In this document: positions 10,960 to 21,951 of the stretch, piece by piece | Layout: each line of letters opens with the position of its first letter | How positions within the stretch are numbered: position 1 is the stretch's first letter | Assembly: GCF_000237925.1 (NCBI RefSeq) | Contig: NC_031497.1 | Location: 27,196,205-27,260,204 of the forward strand | Direction of reading: 5' to 3' | DNA length: 64,000 bases | Source: Schistosoma mansoni | Lineage: Eukaryota > Platyhelminthes > Trematoda > Strigeidida > Schistosomatidae | Translations under genes and position numbers: made by a program | Notes under the pieces: generated by a model | What the model saw: the letters and a program-made list of their open reading frames with translations, nothing else | What the model was told of the DNA's origin: nothing | Databases searched by the model: none

Positions 10960-11150
10960 TGGTCAATCAAACTGTGATGATTAGAAGTAGTTGAATTACT
11001 ACATGAACTAGGAATCCCCAAAATAACGCATTTTAGACCAAACACAACTATGTGAGCACAAGCGAACGTATTTTGTTTAAAATTCTAAATCAGGCAGTCG
11101 TCTGGTGCAAAAATACCATTAGTTCATACAGACACCACAACCATTACAGC
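10960..11150 (+). repeat. interspersed repeat family E, copy 1
   Basis: This aligns by eye with 20880-21065 in the same orientation, sharing 'tgagcacaa.cgaa' and 'ccattagttc..acagacat' blocks. Divergence is high. It has no coding capacity and no assigned class. Confidence 0.55.
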
Positions 11151-11373
11151 CTAAATTGGAATTTACGTTCCTATAATCGGTTGAAAGTCTTCTACTTATA
11201 TGTTTGTCGGACTGTGTAATAGATACAGACTCTACATGATCTAAAATATGCTCATTAGTATTCGAATTAACAACTGAAATTGGAACGGACTCTCCTGGTT
11301 CCTGGAATTGTATATGATCAATATGTCGGTTATCTACTGAAATAACCGATAGCTAGAATTTCAGCCATAGACT

Positions 11374-12500
11374 TGTAGTAGGCGTCGGGTCGCGGTTGAC
11401 TATGACCACCACTACAGGTAAACTAAGTGACAGTTACTAGATTAAACCCCTCCAAAGGCCAGATATCAAAAGGTAGTTGATGGTTGTAGTAAGATGTATT
11501 TATTGGCGATCTCGTGGTATCGAAGAACACCGAAACGTGCCAAAATCCACAAGCGAGACCGCTGAGTGTATGCGAGTTCGTGGAAAGTCAGAGACAACGG
11601 AAAAGTGTCTTTTTGGTACACTTAAACAAACAAGTACTGTAAAACAATCACTGATACAATCGGTTTTCTTTATGTTCTCTTTGTACCAACCATGTTCTCT
11701 TCATAAAAGTAGGTCACCACAGGAGCCCTCCACTAGAAAGGGTTTACACTTTCGATACATAGCGGTTTCGTTCGTGGGACTGATTGGTAAACATGCGACT
11801 GTAGGACGCAAGGATTGACAAACAGGAAGCGATCGTTGATCCTAGAGTTGTCACCGAAGGTCTTTTACGTAGAACGGTACCAGGAGAAACTTGCCGTATT
11901 TGTTGCTTGAGTTAGCGTGTCACACCAGAGTGGTTTGTGTCCATAATCCGAGGATAGAGTTTTAGGGGTTCGGACCAGAAAACTCTGCAGACGTAGGACG
12001 GAACCACATTGAATCAAGAAACTAGAAGTGCCATAAATACCAGCTACGAGATCATACGTATGCCAGACATATTCGGAGCCAGAACATCGACTAATTTAGT
12101 TGAAAAAGAGTAGTTGATTAGTCCAGCTTTCGCCAAGACTGACTGAAATCAACGGTACCAACAGGGTGATGGTCGGAGGCGTGGGCCCAGGATAAAAAAT
12201 TAAAGAAAAAGAGGTGTAGCGTGTGTGTAGTATAGGGATAGAGTCCTATACCGTATCCGTTGTTGATTGAGAGGTTAGTTGCGAAAGCGTACGGTTAGGC
12301 GTACTCGGCGACCGGGACGTGAGAGGGTAGTCTCGTTCGTACCTCGTGAGACTGCAATCTCATCCGAATTCAAGAACGGCATGGCCTGCTGATTTGTACA
12401 TGAGACTGAAGACACGTGCTGTTGACTGGGACGTGAGAATGAGGTCTCTGATGCATCCAGTACGGGGTCCGAAGCAGATGTAGGGATCTCGCTACAGACA
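11374..12500 (-). mobile_element. gypsy family 2 remnant: LTR, 3' UTR and pol tail, inverted
   Basis: On the minus strand this matches the 3' half of the element at 24783-27667. An LTR of about 348 bp (11374-11721) is followed by the complement of its polypurine region ('ggagccctccactagaaagg') and then about 780 bp matching the 3' UTR and end of pol. It is diverged and contains extra sequence near 12335-12405. It ends abruptly next to a different gag remnant. A minus-strand complement of the DRLK-tail region is recognisable but not open. Confidence 0.85.
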
Positions 12501-13543
12501 TTCCAACATCATCCTCCCCCACATAATGTAGGGTCCTTATGCCGCAATGTCGTGACTAATTTGACGTTCTCACTTTGCATTATCTTCTCATATCTCATAC
12601 TTCGATCATTATGTGTGAGTATTTGAGGGTGCTCACTGACATATAATTTGAGGCATTCCATCACGTGACTTTGACTCGCATAAAAAATATGATGCGTATC
12701 CCCTTTGATTTTCATGTAAGAATACACAAGGTCGTTGCTCTATTTACCAGACAAACATGAATTGTTATGTGCAATTAACACATATGAATAATCTGGGCTT
12801 GGTTTACCTGCAAGACAATCACATGGAAAACGTGCATCTGCCTCATACTCATTAGGACAGTCTTGAAATCGATTTGCATCTTCTGCCTGTGCAAACTTCA
12901 TATCTGGGAAAACTGCTTCTCTGACTACTTCGTTAAAACTTGCTATTCCCTCTGATTCATCGTACCACTGACTAGGGACTCTATGTGACACTCATTGGTC
13001 TGGAGAATGTCCAATATCTGATACAATAACATGAGAAATGTGACTAGAATTCGACTCATTCTAAACATACTTGTCACATTAGATGGGAATATCGCTGGAG
13101 ATAGATCCATTGTGAGGACAAATAACGTTTAATGTGACATCATAAGGACTGTAATCAGGTTTTAACCCATTTAAAACTTTTTCCTGACATTTAATTAAGA
13201 TTTCACTAGAAATAAGTGAATCATTAAGACAAACCACATCTGATAAAATAACATAAGATTTCTGATCAGCATTTGGTGCACTCAACATATCCTCTACATG
13301 TTTGTAAATAATTTCATTAGAAATGTATAAATCATGGGAACAATGCACACCTGGTAAAATAATATAATAAATCTGATCACAGTATGATACATTCCAGACA
13401 TTCAACTTAATAGGATCCCAATTACTAAGTTCAGCATTACTTGCAGCGAAATGAATAGTAGTATTACAAACTGATTTTATGTGTCCAATCATACCACATT
13501 TAAAGCATTTAGCATTACTCAACACTGTAATGGATCCCAGCAA
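12501..13543 (-). pseudogene. CCHC-type gypsy gag remnant
   Basis: Three separate frames (13079-13543, 12740-12991, 12509-12727) lie in the same direction. The first has a perfect zinc knuckle, CX2CX4HX4C, at 13466-13507 (CFKCGMIGHIKSVC). It is followed by acidic, loosely repeated sequence of the ISSEI/ISNEI type. This knuckle differs from the CHCC finger of the other gypsy elements here, so a third gypsy lineage is implied. Breaks between frames and the absence of RT show it is dead. A similar remnant lies at 47030-48470. Confidence 0.7.
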
Positions 13544-15120
13544 AAGAGCTTAGTCAAAATATAACAATACGCAGTTTTCAATAATATACCAAAAGAATTA
13601 ACACTACAAACCCAAGCGCGTGTTTATGAGTAACGCAAAAGATAACAAATTACAGTGTTAATATAAAGTGGTATATTGAACAACAAAATGATAACAGTTG
13701 TTATGGAATTAATGTTACTTGCAAGCTGCTCTCTGAGATAAAAACCACAAAGAGGTTCACTTGATTAACAAAGGATCCTATACACGTGATGGCGCCAACG
13801 GCAAAATGAAGAAGATTAAATCCTGTAGTATTACTTAATAATCATCCGGGCCAGAGCTCCAAAGTAGTGTGGGAAGGCCTAAAAGGATGCTATAACACTA
13901 CTATAATCTTTAATCAAGGGCTGTAGCCAAATAAGTCAGAAGAATGGACGGCGGAGAGAGCATCTAACATATTAGTAACCCTTCAAGGTATGATCAGTTA
14001 AAATTGTTTCCCTTAAACAATTATATGAGAAATAATTTACGAGATATATGGTGAATCAAGTAACGACATGATGTTTCATATCAACAATATATGTCAACAC
14101 ATTAAACAGAGAACAATCCAACATGTAAGTCTTTACGAAGAATCAGCTTTTCATTGAGTAAAAATGGGAAGGAAGGAGAGTACCGTTATAGTCATCGAAT
14201 CAATTAACCATTCGGAACACATGTAAACACAATGAAGAGGTTATAGTAACGTACGCCCATTGAAAGTATTGACAATCACATGAGCCACTGATTTCCACTA
14301 AGTAATATAATGCAGTATACATTATACGAATGAATACGGGAGAAATGAAAGTGAGAACAGAATCAACAGTTATTTACTGGGAAGAATGATATGTTCATTT
14401 AAGCAACGATTAAATAATGTGTTATTTTAGAATACTAGAACTGAAAGTCATTTGTCAATCATGGTGATTGTGAGAAACGGGAGGGGAAAATTTAAGAATA
14501 AGTTTATTAGAACTAATTTATTAATTGTGTTTTACAATTGAGAACAAAACAGTGAGACTATAATTTATGGACGAGCCAATCAGATGCGTTTGAGAGATTT
14601 CAAGGTCACGGCGCCAATTTCAGTACCTGATGCTCTGTAATAATAATTTTAATGTCTATCTACTCAAGTTCTGAATTAATTCCTATGTAGAACTGTGGTG
14701 TATGCAACTTATATTGACATAAGTAGTACGTAACGATAGTCAGGAATAGAATGTCTAGCAACAGAAGGTCGAGAAGATTGAGAAGGAAATAATGAGAATA
14801 GAAGTCAATTGGTACGGAAATGAAGGAACAGTGAAGTCTGAGACGAATGATTGACATTTTTTAAATGAAGTATTTACTGTATGGTTCCCAAATTTTACTA
14901 AGATCTTCTGCAATTTTATATTCAAATACATTCGATTGTCCCCAATAGTATTCTCGATCACTACAGAACCACTGATTGAAACCTTTTATTATTCTGTTAT
15001 TATTGATATCATTACCAGTACACCTGTCGTCTTACCATCAATTTGCATCTTTGTGTATTATTTATAGTTATGTCATTTATTTTATTGAATGTGTAGAAAT
15101 ATTCATTTTCAGAAATGGGG
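13544..15120. other. AT-rich, no gene recognised
   Basis: There are 1.6 kb without a supported exon or familiar repeat. Hydrophobic short frames near 14660-14960 and 14976-15293 are typical of AT-rich chance frames. Confidence 0.4.
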
Positions 15121-15510
15121 TTTTTTGGAGATTGTTGCAAAGTCAGACCATCATTGAAAACCTGGAAGAATTGGATGACTGTTTCATCCTATTATGGGAC
15201 TCTTCAGCAGCGCGCATCCATGATATATTTCCTGAAGTTCTAGTAAGAAGCTGTGACCAGTGGAGTTCAACTGGGTATGTTGTGACGCAGTGACTTACTG
15301 AAAACATTGGTGGTCGGTGGCGCAATTTAACATCGTTGGGTGCCAATTCAGTTGTCTAGATGTTAAGCGCTTGTGCACAAGATCGAAGGTCCTGGATTTA
15401 AGTCCCAAGCTACAGATCGTGGATGCGCACTGCTGAAGAGTTCCACACTGGGAAGAGACAGCCGTCTAATGTTCCTAAGTTTTCCATGGTTGTTTAACTT
15501 TAATCGACTT
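15121..15510. repeat. SINE1 fragments, minus then plus
   Basis: 15121-15235 is a minus-strand piece of the hammerhead SINE (tail-side sequence through 'gggactcttcagcagcgcgc'). 15236-15500 holds the SINE 5' extension and head on the plus strand, then a decayed ribozyme region ('ctgctgaagagttcc', 'gggaagagac'). The core bases are broken in the plus piece. The arrangement resembles the other self-inverted insertions. Confidence 0.75.
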
Positions 15511-15783
15511 ATGAATTCATCCATTAAAGTATTCATTTATATGAAAGTGAAGCCTGATGAGAATGTAACTATGATCAATATTATTCACTGGTTATATACA
15601 GTTCTGATTAGAATCCTTCTTTCATGGAATAATACCTTAAGTGTTCAAACATTCCTACTGAAGGTAAATAGTTAACTGATACTTATAAACGAATACTTCA
15701 AAAACAAATTTTGTTTGAAAAATGAAATTTCAAAACCATCTATTTTCATTTTGAAAATCGATATTTCTAACCAATTTCTAACA

Positions 15784-15823
15784 CCCCCCCCTTCCCCCTG
15801 TCTCCCCCCCCTCTCTCTCTCTG
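15784..15823 (+). repeat. C-rich and CT simple repeat
   Basis: Poly-C runs are followed by (CT)n. Such a tract is prone to slippage and assembly error. Confidence 0.9.
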
Positions 15824-16389
15824 TATTGACTACATTCTCATTCATCACAAATGTATATATTCACATATTCCTTTGAAATCAATTCATTTATTATGTAACA
15901 TATATTTTACACCTCAGTAATATTTCAAGTCCTTTTTTCTTTCTTTAAAAATAAACAGACTGATAACATATGTGTATATATTCACCTAATCAATAAACAG
16001 TTACCATGGTGATTGTTTCACCCTTTGTTTAATATAGAAATTACATAACAAGTAGATAGATATATGTACATTGAATAAATTACGTAACATGTTTACATGG
16101 AATGAAATCAAAAAGAAAACAAAAAAACACATTTTTATAAATAACTCAACTAGTTAAGTCAATTCATCATGAAACATTTAGTAGTTGCTGTTGAAGAAGA
16201 AGAAGAAGATAATAATGATGATGTAGCTGATCTTGAATCCATTAATCAAAACTATCGAATATCTTTTTTGGATGTTTTGCTAACTAAGAAAACGGTAAGT
16301 CTTAATTATTAGTATCAGAAAGGGGTTTTGTGGTTGTTATAGTAATTTCAATAGTTGAGATCATGAATGGATGTGTCGCTCAATTTCGT

Positions 16390-16628
16390 AGATTGATTAA
16401 AGTTAGAGACTAATACCGTTGGATGCCAACCGGTTCAGTGGTCTAGAGATTAAGCGCTCACGCGCCGAGACTGATAGGTTCTGGGTTGGAATCTCCCGAG
16501 GCAGGATCATGGATGCGCAATGCCACTGAGGAGTCCCGCAATGGGATGAAACGGCCATTCAATGCTTCCAGGTTTTCCGTGGTGGTCTAGCTTCAATTGA
16601 CTCATGATCTCAACTATTAAAATGATTA
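16390..16628 (+). repeat. hammerhead SINE1 copy
   Basis: This has a tRNA-like head ('ggttcagtggtctagagatt', B-box-like 'gggttggaatctc') and a ribozyme region: CTGAGGA, helix II, GAAAC and GGCCAT. Position 17 is T and the helix II closing pair is G-T, so cleavage is doubtful. It ends at 'ctcatgatctcaactat'. Confidence 0.88.
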
Positions 16629-16854
16629 TCACTATTATTATTGTATCTAACATCATATTGTTGATAGCTGGCTATCTTAACCTTTTTAAAATTATTGAAG
16701 CTTTGAATTTGAAGGGATTTATGATGATTAGTCTCTGATATTCAAGTAATACTCGTCATTGATTGACTTTATTCGGAGTAAAACTGAAGATCAAGAAGTA
16801 GAACCAAATATAGCTGTTTCGAGTTAGTATAGGACTCCTTAGTAGTGCTGGCAT

Positions 16855-16935
16855 AAGATCTCGCCAGGGATCGAACCCAGATCCTTTAGGTTTAGTAAAA
16901 AATGTTTAGTCAGTAGAACTAGTGATTCTGCATCC
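16855..16935 (-). repeat. tRNA-like B-box fragment
   Basis: On the minus strand 'gggttcgatccctggcgag' is a good RNA polymerase III B box. A similar motif occurs in both arms of the palindrome near 39130 and 40255. No complete cloverleaf could be drawn, so it is treated as a SINE relic and not as a tRNA gene. Confidence 0.4.
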
Positions 16936-17169
16936 ATATATGCTACTCCAGATTCAATCAAATTTCTACATAGTGTGACAGTTATCCAATTCCATTTGTG
17001 ACAAATGTTTAACTCACATTATGTCTTAAGTCCACCAGTGACAATTTCTCACTGGATATCAGGAACATCATGAAATGACCAGTGATCTGAATGCTATAGT
17101 TTAGTTGCATGGTTTTGTGAGGGCTAATTTAGTTTGTTGGTTGGATTTGTCACAGCCCTTGACCAGGGT

Positions 17170-17455
17170 TTTATCCCCTGACGGAATCCGTCAGGAAGCA
17201 CCAGTTCCCTCAAGATTACAGGTACACCTTGCTGACGAGTTCCAAGTAGCACGAAACCCGGGTACAGGGTTTCCTGTTGACCACTTCCAATCACCATCTT
17301 ACTTCAACATAGTGCACGCAGTGCCGAGCCACCTAGACTAGTGGCCAAATTGCAACTTCATCGATAGCATTCGTTCAGCACTAAGAAGGACTTGACACGC
17401 ATGACATTGATCACCACCCAGTGATCAATCAATTGTGATTCAGCTTGCGTTCTAC
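17170..17455 (+). repeat. tRNA-like repeat SINE2, permuted copy
   Basis: This copy carries the 3' part of the SINE2 tRNA-like unit ('ccctcaagattacaggtaca'), the hammerhead-like core at 17232 onward (CTGACGA ... CACGAAACCC ... GGGTT), a linker ('gtgcacgcagtgcc') and then the block ending 'cagtgatcaatcaattgtga'. In the 52402 copy that last block comes first, so the order is circularly permuted. Confidence 0.75.
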
Positions 17456-17559
17456 GATAAAATGGGGGCAAATAGTTTCCTCATTTCAATCGCTCGTTAT
17501 AGTAGAGTTTGATAAGGTCGGTCGCTAACTTAGTTCCCACACGTTGAACAGGCTGAAGC

Positions 17560-18335
17560 TTGATTTCATCTTTATGAAGACACTAACTGGATGTTTGAAT
17601 GCAATACCCTAAGTGAGGTCTCCTATAGGTGGTGGGCAAAATCAAAACATATCTTTAAAGCACTTGAGTGTTCAGCGAAGTGACCATAAAACTTGAAAAC
17701 CTTTGGGAGCTGCTGAATTGCAATGCTCACTTGTTTTCAAGCCATGGACTTCCATCACCCATAGATACCCATGTTCCTGCACATATGCAGGTGATGTACT
17801 GTCGACGGTATATTGATGGGCACTGCCATGTTTAGGGAGTATTAGCATGCTTTCTATAATTATGTTTCAAACGTTAAGCTTGGAATCATCGGAATAATTC
17901 GTCTACATCAGCTTGATCAGCCTCACTACTCACTGTTTTTCAGAATTTCAGATCATCTGAAAATAACGGTCACGACGACTGAAATAGGGGAGAAAAATAG
18001 GGGAACTAACATGGCTTCCTATGGTACATCACTTCTAACCGGTTCCCAACCAGATAGTGTTTCACTTGCCCTCACTCTTTGCCTCGGCCACTAAGAAATC
18101 TTTCAATCCACTCTTGCATGGCGTCAGTTATCTCAAATTTTGAGAGCTTCCATGTGATCCCTAAGTGAAGAAACTCATCAAACGCTTTGCATAAATCTAT
18201 GAATATCAAACTGAAGGACAATCCGTTATATCGGGCTGCTGTCCAGTCCTCTCTAGCAATCAGTAAACTAGTTAGGCACGAATGTTTAGTTAGAAAACTG
18301 TGTTGCTTGGAAGTTAACGGGTTATATGAGACCAC
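17560..18335 (-). pseudogene. LINE reverse transcriptase remnant (CR1/SR1-like layout)
   Basis: The minus frame 18072-18335 reads QHSFLTKHSCLTSLLI and IFIDLCKAFDEFLHLGI, the classical non-LTR RT block in which the first catalytic Asp lies in FxDxxKAFD. It ends in WIERFLSGR, again family-like. Downstream (17560-18071) no long frame remains. The clade is inferred from the spacing of the motifs only. Confidence 0.75.
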
Positions 18336-19374
18336 GCAATCTAGTAATTCAGCCCGAATTATTATCTCAGAGACTTTGACTACTACGATAAATAAACTAA
18401 GAGATGGTGGTTAGACACAATCTGTCTCTGGCGGTGTTATAGCTTGTGTTATGACTATCGGGCACATGGTACTTTTAAGCCTTCGAGTTTGGCCTTGAAC
18501 TCCGTTCACGTTCAATCAACCCACTGATATTGATTGATCAATTTGCTGAGATAGCACTGTTTCCGACTTTCAGAATTCTAGCCCATAAGATGTTTAAACG
18601 AAGTGGTGCAGATACATGATGTATATTGTGTCCGAAACCTGATGTACAGGACAACGTGCCCACTGTTCGTCAGTAGGGGCAGGTGCTGAACATGGGCAAC
18701 ATCATCACAGTGATGTTTGAGAACAAGAATTAACAACAATGGTTTGCGTTTCAAAACAAAATATGTCTGTTTTGAGATGCGTTGAACGGCAATTAACAGC
18801 AGGCCGCCATGAAGTCGTTTACAAACAACGTGGACTTCCGTATACTCCTCCTTCAGTAACTAATCCATGTCTAGATTTATTCGTAAACCTAGCTATCAAA
18901 AGTGTGATACTATAGTACAGTTTCGATGGACCCGATTATACTCGAAAGTCGTCGCGAGCACATAATATTATCTCTTCTCTCATGAGATCTATAACCCCAT
19001 TACTTTTAATACAGACGTACCCTGAAATATTTAGAGGAAACTCTACATCTACTATGAGACAGGTTTCTGTGACAAAAGTTATATAGGGACTGAATTCTTC
19101 TATTATTAAGCTTAGTTCTGACTATGTATTTCTGAGACTTTGAGCGTTTGTTTGCAGGATACTCAAGGTATTTTGAAAAATATGTATTCTACCTAAATAG
19201 GTTTTGAAAGCATTGGCTTCCAAGACCCAAGTACTAAAAAGCGCTGAATCCTAACGTTTAATTCAACATTTCACCTCCGAGCTTCACTTAGCTAGATTTT
19301 TACGTAACCAATCTGGTCGGATACGAACATCAAAGTTACGAATTTTGTATGCCTTATTTAGTATAACAACTCTA
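18336..19374. other. unrecognised, likely LINE debris
   Basis: No frame longer than 75 residues is convincing. It lies between two LINE remnants and is probably further retroelement decay, but nothing diagnostic was seen. Confidence 0.35.
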
Positions 19375-20790
19375 TCCGTAGCTGTTCTGGGGTTACTGCC
19401 GGCCACAAGCTCAGGTAGAGGAGGGGGTTTGACATAGGGTCAGCAACCCTATCCCGTAGAAAATAACCATGCTAAAAAACACTAAATAGAATATGTAAAT
19501 TAAACCATCTAAACCCTGCCCTCTGCGTTAAGCGATCTCCTCTCGGAATAACTATGACGTCCCATAATGAAAGCCGACATTCTTCAGAAGTCACGAGACC
19601 AAAACACCCTCTCAAACAACCAGCGCAACAATTAATATAGGTGTGTGGGATGTCCGGACAATGTGGGAGACAGGGAAAACTAGTCAAATAGCGACGGAAA
19701 TGAGGAGATATAAACTGGAGGTGATCACAATGAATGTTATCCAATGATATGCACCCACCAATGATAGTATCGACTACAATAAAGATCACTCCTACTCGGG
19801 GCTGCAATCAATCATAGTGAAGTGACAAAGAAAGAACCTCACCATTCTGATGCGAGATCTAAATGCTAAAGTCGGAGTGGATAACACAGGATATGGAGAT
19901 ATAGTGGGACGACATGGACTGGGAGTGATAAATGAAAATGGGGAGAGATTCGCAAATCTATGTGCATTCAACATGTTGGTTATAGGCGGCAAAATATTCC
20001 CATACAAACGCATATACAGTTCTACATGGATTTCACCGGACCACAACACAGTAAACCAGATCATATTTTCATCAGTAAAAAATTCAGAAAGTCAATCGAA
20101 GATGTGAGAACCAGGAGAGGAGCTGACATAGCTTCAGATCAACACCTGGTTGTGGCCAAGATGGTAGATTACTTCGAGGAACTCTTAGATAGACCAGATT
20201 CAGTGAATTCACCGGATATTAAGGCGGCACCTACAGGCCTTCCTATGGATCTCACTCCACCAAAGGTCGAAGAAATCGGGACGACCATCACACAAATCGA
20301 GAGTGGGAAAGCAGTAGGGCCTGACAATATATCATCTGCAGCACTGAAGTCAGACAGAGAAGTAGCTGAAAAAATACTCCACGTTCTATTCAGGAAGATT
20401 TGAAAGGAAGAACAAATGTTGATGAACTGGAAAGAAAGGCACCCCATCAAGATAACAAAGCAAGGAGAACTGAGCAAATGTGAGGATTACAGGGGCATCA
20501 CACTACTGTCAATATCGGGAATAGTTTTCAACAAAGTGTTACTGAACCAGATGAAAAACTCAATAGACGTTCAACTTCCAGATCAACAGACTGGATTCAA
20601 TAAGGATCGGTTGTGCACAGATCAAGTCACGACACTACGGATCATCATTGAACAACCAATTGAATGGAACTCGTCACTAAACATCGACTTGGTTGATTAT
20701 GAGGAAGCATTTGACAGTGTGGATAGGAAAACCTTACGAAAAGGTGTTCGACACTATGATGCTAGTGGCTGAGAAAATCGTCAACAGACA
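19375..20790 (+). pseudogene. RTE-like LINE, internally deleted copy
   Basis: This is the 5' part of an endonuclease-RT element on the plus strand. Endonuclease sequence runs from about 19650 (a DVRTMWETGKTSQIATEMRR-type start) through DLNAKVGVDNTGYGDI and FANLCAFNMLVIGG (19850-20100) to RTRRGADIASDQHLVVAKM. RT follows at 20170-20770: VEEIGTTITQIESGKAVGPD, YRGITLLSISG and VDYEEAFDSVDR. At least two stretches normally present are missing: most of the endonuclease middle before 19720 and the linker before YFEELLD at 20170. A stop at 20401-20403 and others break the frame. A 3' half of the same kind lies at 62716-63905. Confidence 0.88.
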
Positions 20791-20879
20791 AAATTAAATG
20801 ATGGAATGCAGCTGGAAATCTGAAAGTTTTCTCAGCCCACCTAAAGAAATGATAGTTGGTTATATAAAGTTATCGTACA

Positions 20880-21065
20880 TGTGAGAATTGGAAGTATTTG
20901 AATTATTGTATTAACTAAGAATACCCAAAATAGTGTAATTTACAACAAATAGAACTAAGTGAGCACAAACGAATGCATTGTATTTAGAATTCGAAATCAA
21001 GCAGTCTTTAAGTACAAAGGAATCATTAGTTCAAACAGACATCACTGTGCAGTAATTTGCAATTT
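20880..21065 (+). repeat. interspersed repeat family E, copy 2
   Basis: This is a diverged partner of 10960-11150, in the same orientation. Confidence 0.55.
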
Positions 21066-21300
21066 AAAATAGTCGAAATGACTATAAAGACACAGGAAAA
21101 TAGACTCTTGTTCGTTCAAACTTATAAATGGATTTACTTATCTAAGGCGCAAAGCTAAAATTAGGCTAACTTGACCACTTTGTGTGCATAAAGTTCGTCA
21201 TTCTAGTTATCTGAATCTTGTCTGATTTATATGATAACATTGTCAAATATGGTGCGTTAATTTCAACCTAATCACTAGTGTTTAATCTATATTTTTATAG

Positions 21301-21951
21301 TTTCGTTTAAAGCACGCCTATTCGATATGCTGTTGGTTAGTGGTGATCATTTTTGTAGCAATAGCCTATTTAACCAAGACAAACTATCTGAAACATTCGA
21401 ATAACCCAATTGTAAAACAGACTCAACATTGTTACGTTTGTGACAATTATGCAAGTTTGTCAGAAAGTTCTGGTTTTCGTCCTGGTCCAGGGACTGGATT
21501 GGCATGGTTTGGTGGGAAACCGGTAGTTGGTGGTTGGACTAGTATGTCAAGTAATGGAAATCAGTTAAGAGGTGGACTGACTAGTTTACAAATATCAAGA
21601 CTGTGTTCAGAACGAGTAAATCGCTCAGCAATCAAATTGCTTATCGATTCAGAAAATTATGGAAAGTGCGAAAATATAAATTATGATGGTTGCGCTAAAA
21701 TTGTGACGAAAAGTTGGAGGGTTCGATCACAACTCGGTGTGCCTTCATTGAGTGCTGTAGTTGTATCACGTACATGTGCTGCTATCCCAGAAGGATATGG
21801 TGTCGGTTGTTTTAATTCAGTTGGTGGTGCTGGCATGAGACGAACTATATGTTATTGTCGAGGTAACTTCTGCAATCATTCTGTCAAAACCAAAGAAATT
21901 AACAAATATTTTATCATTCTTCTTGTTTCGATAATTGCTACTTCTCAGTAA
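21301..21951 (+). CDS. Ly6/quiver-like Cys-rich, probably GPI-anchored protein, terminal exon
   Basis: One open frame follows a good acceptor ('tatatttttatag', ending 21300) and ends at TAA 21949-21951. There is no in-frame ATG near the 5' end, so an upstream exon should supply the start. Counting from the codon at 21340, a hydrophobic segment (residues 1-10, extended upstream as CCWLVVIIFVAIAYL) precedes HCYVCD at 30-35. Ten cysteines follow, ending CYCRGNFCN (171-179), then a hydrophobic C-terminus (FIILLVSIIA) like a GPI signal. CxxC at the start and CxC...CN at the end suggest a three-finger Ly6/quiver fold at the surface. One N-glycosylation sequon (NRS) is near residue 94. The protein is not matched to a named gene; family assignment is inferred. 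Confidence 0.7.
   Translation, partial: FRLKHAYSICCWLVVIIFVAIAYLTKTNYLKHSNNPIVKQTQHCYVCDNYASLSESSGFRPGPGTGLAWFGGKPVVGGWTSMSSNGNQLRGGLTSLQISRLCSERVNRSAIKLLIDSENYGKCENINYDGCAKIVTKSWRVRSQLGVPSLSAVVVSRTCAAIPEGYGVGCFNSVGGAGMRRTICYCRGNFCNHSVKTKEINKYFIILLVSIIATSQ

Noticed and set aside
11477-11818. 113-codon plus frame
   Set aside because: It lies on the complement of a minus-strand gypsy LTR and 3' UTR remnant and has no conserved content.
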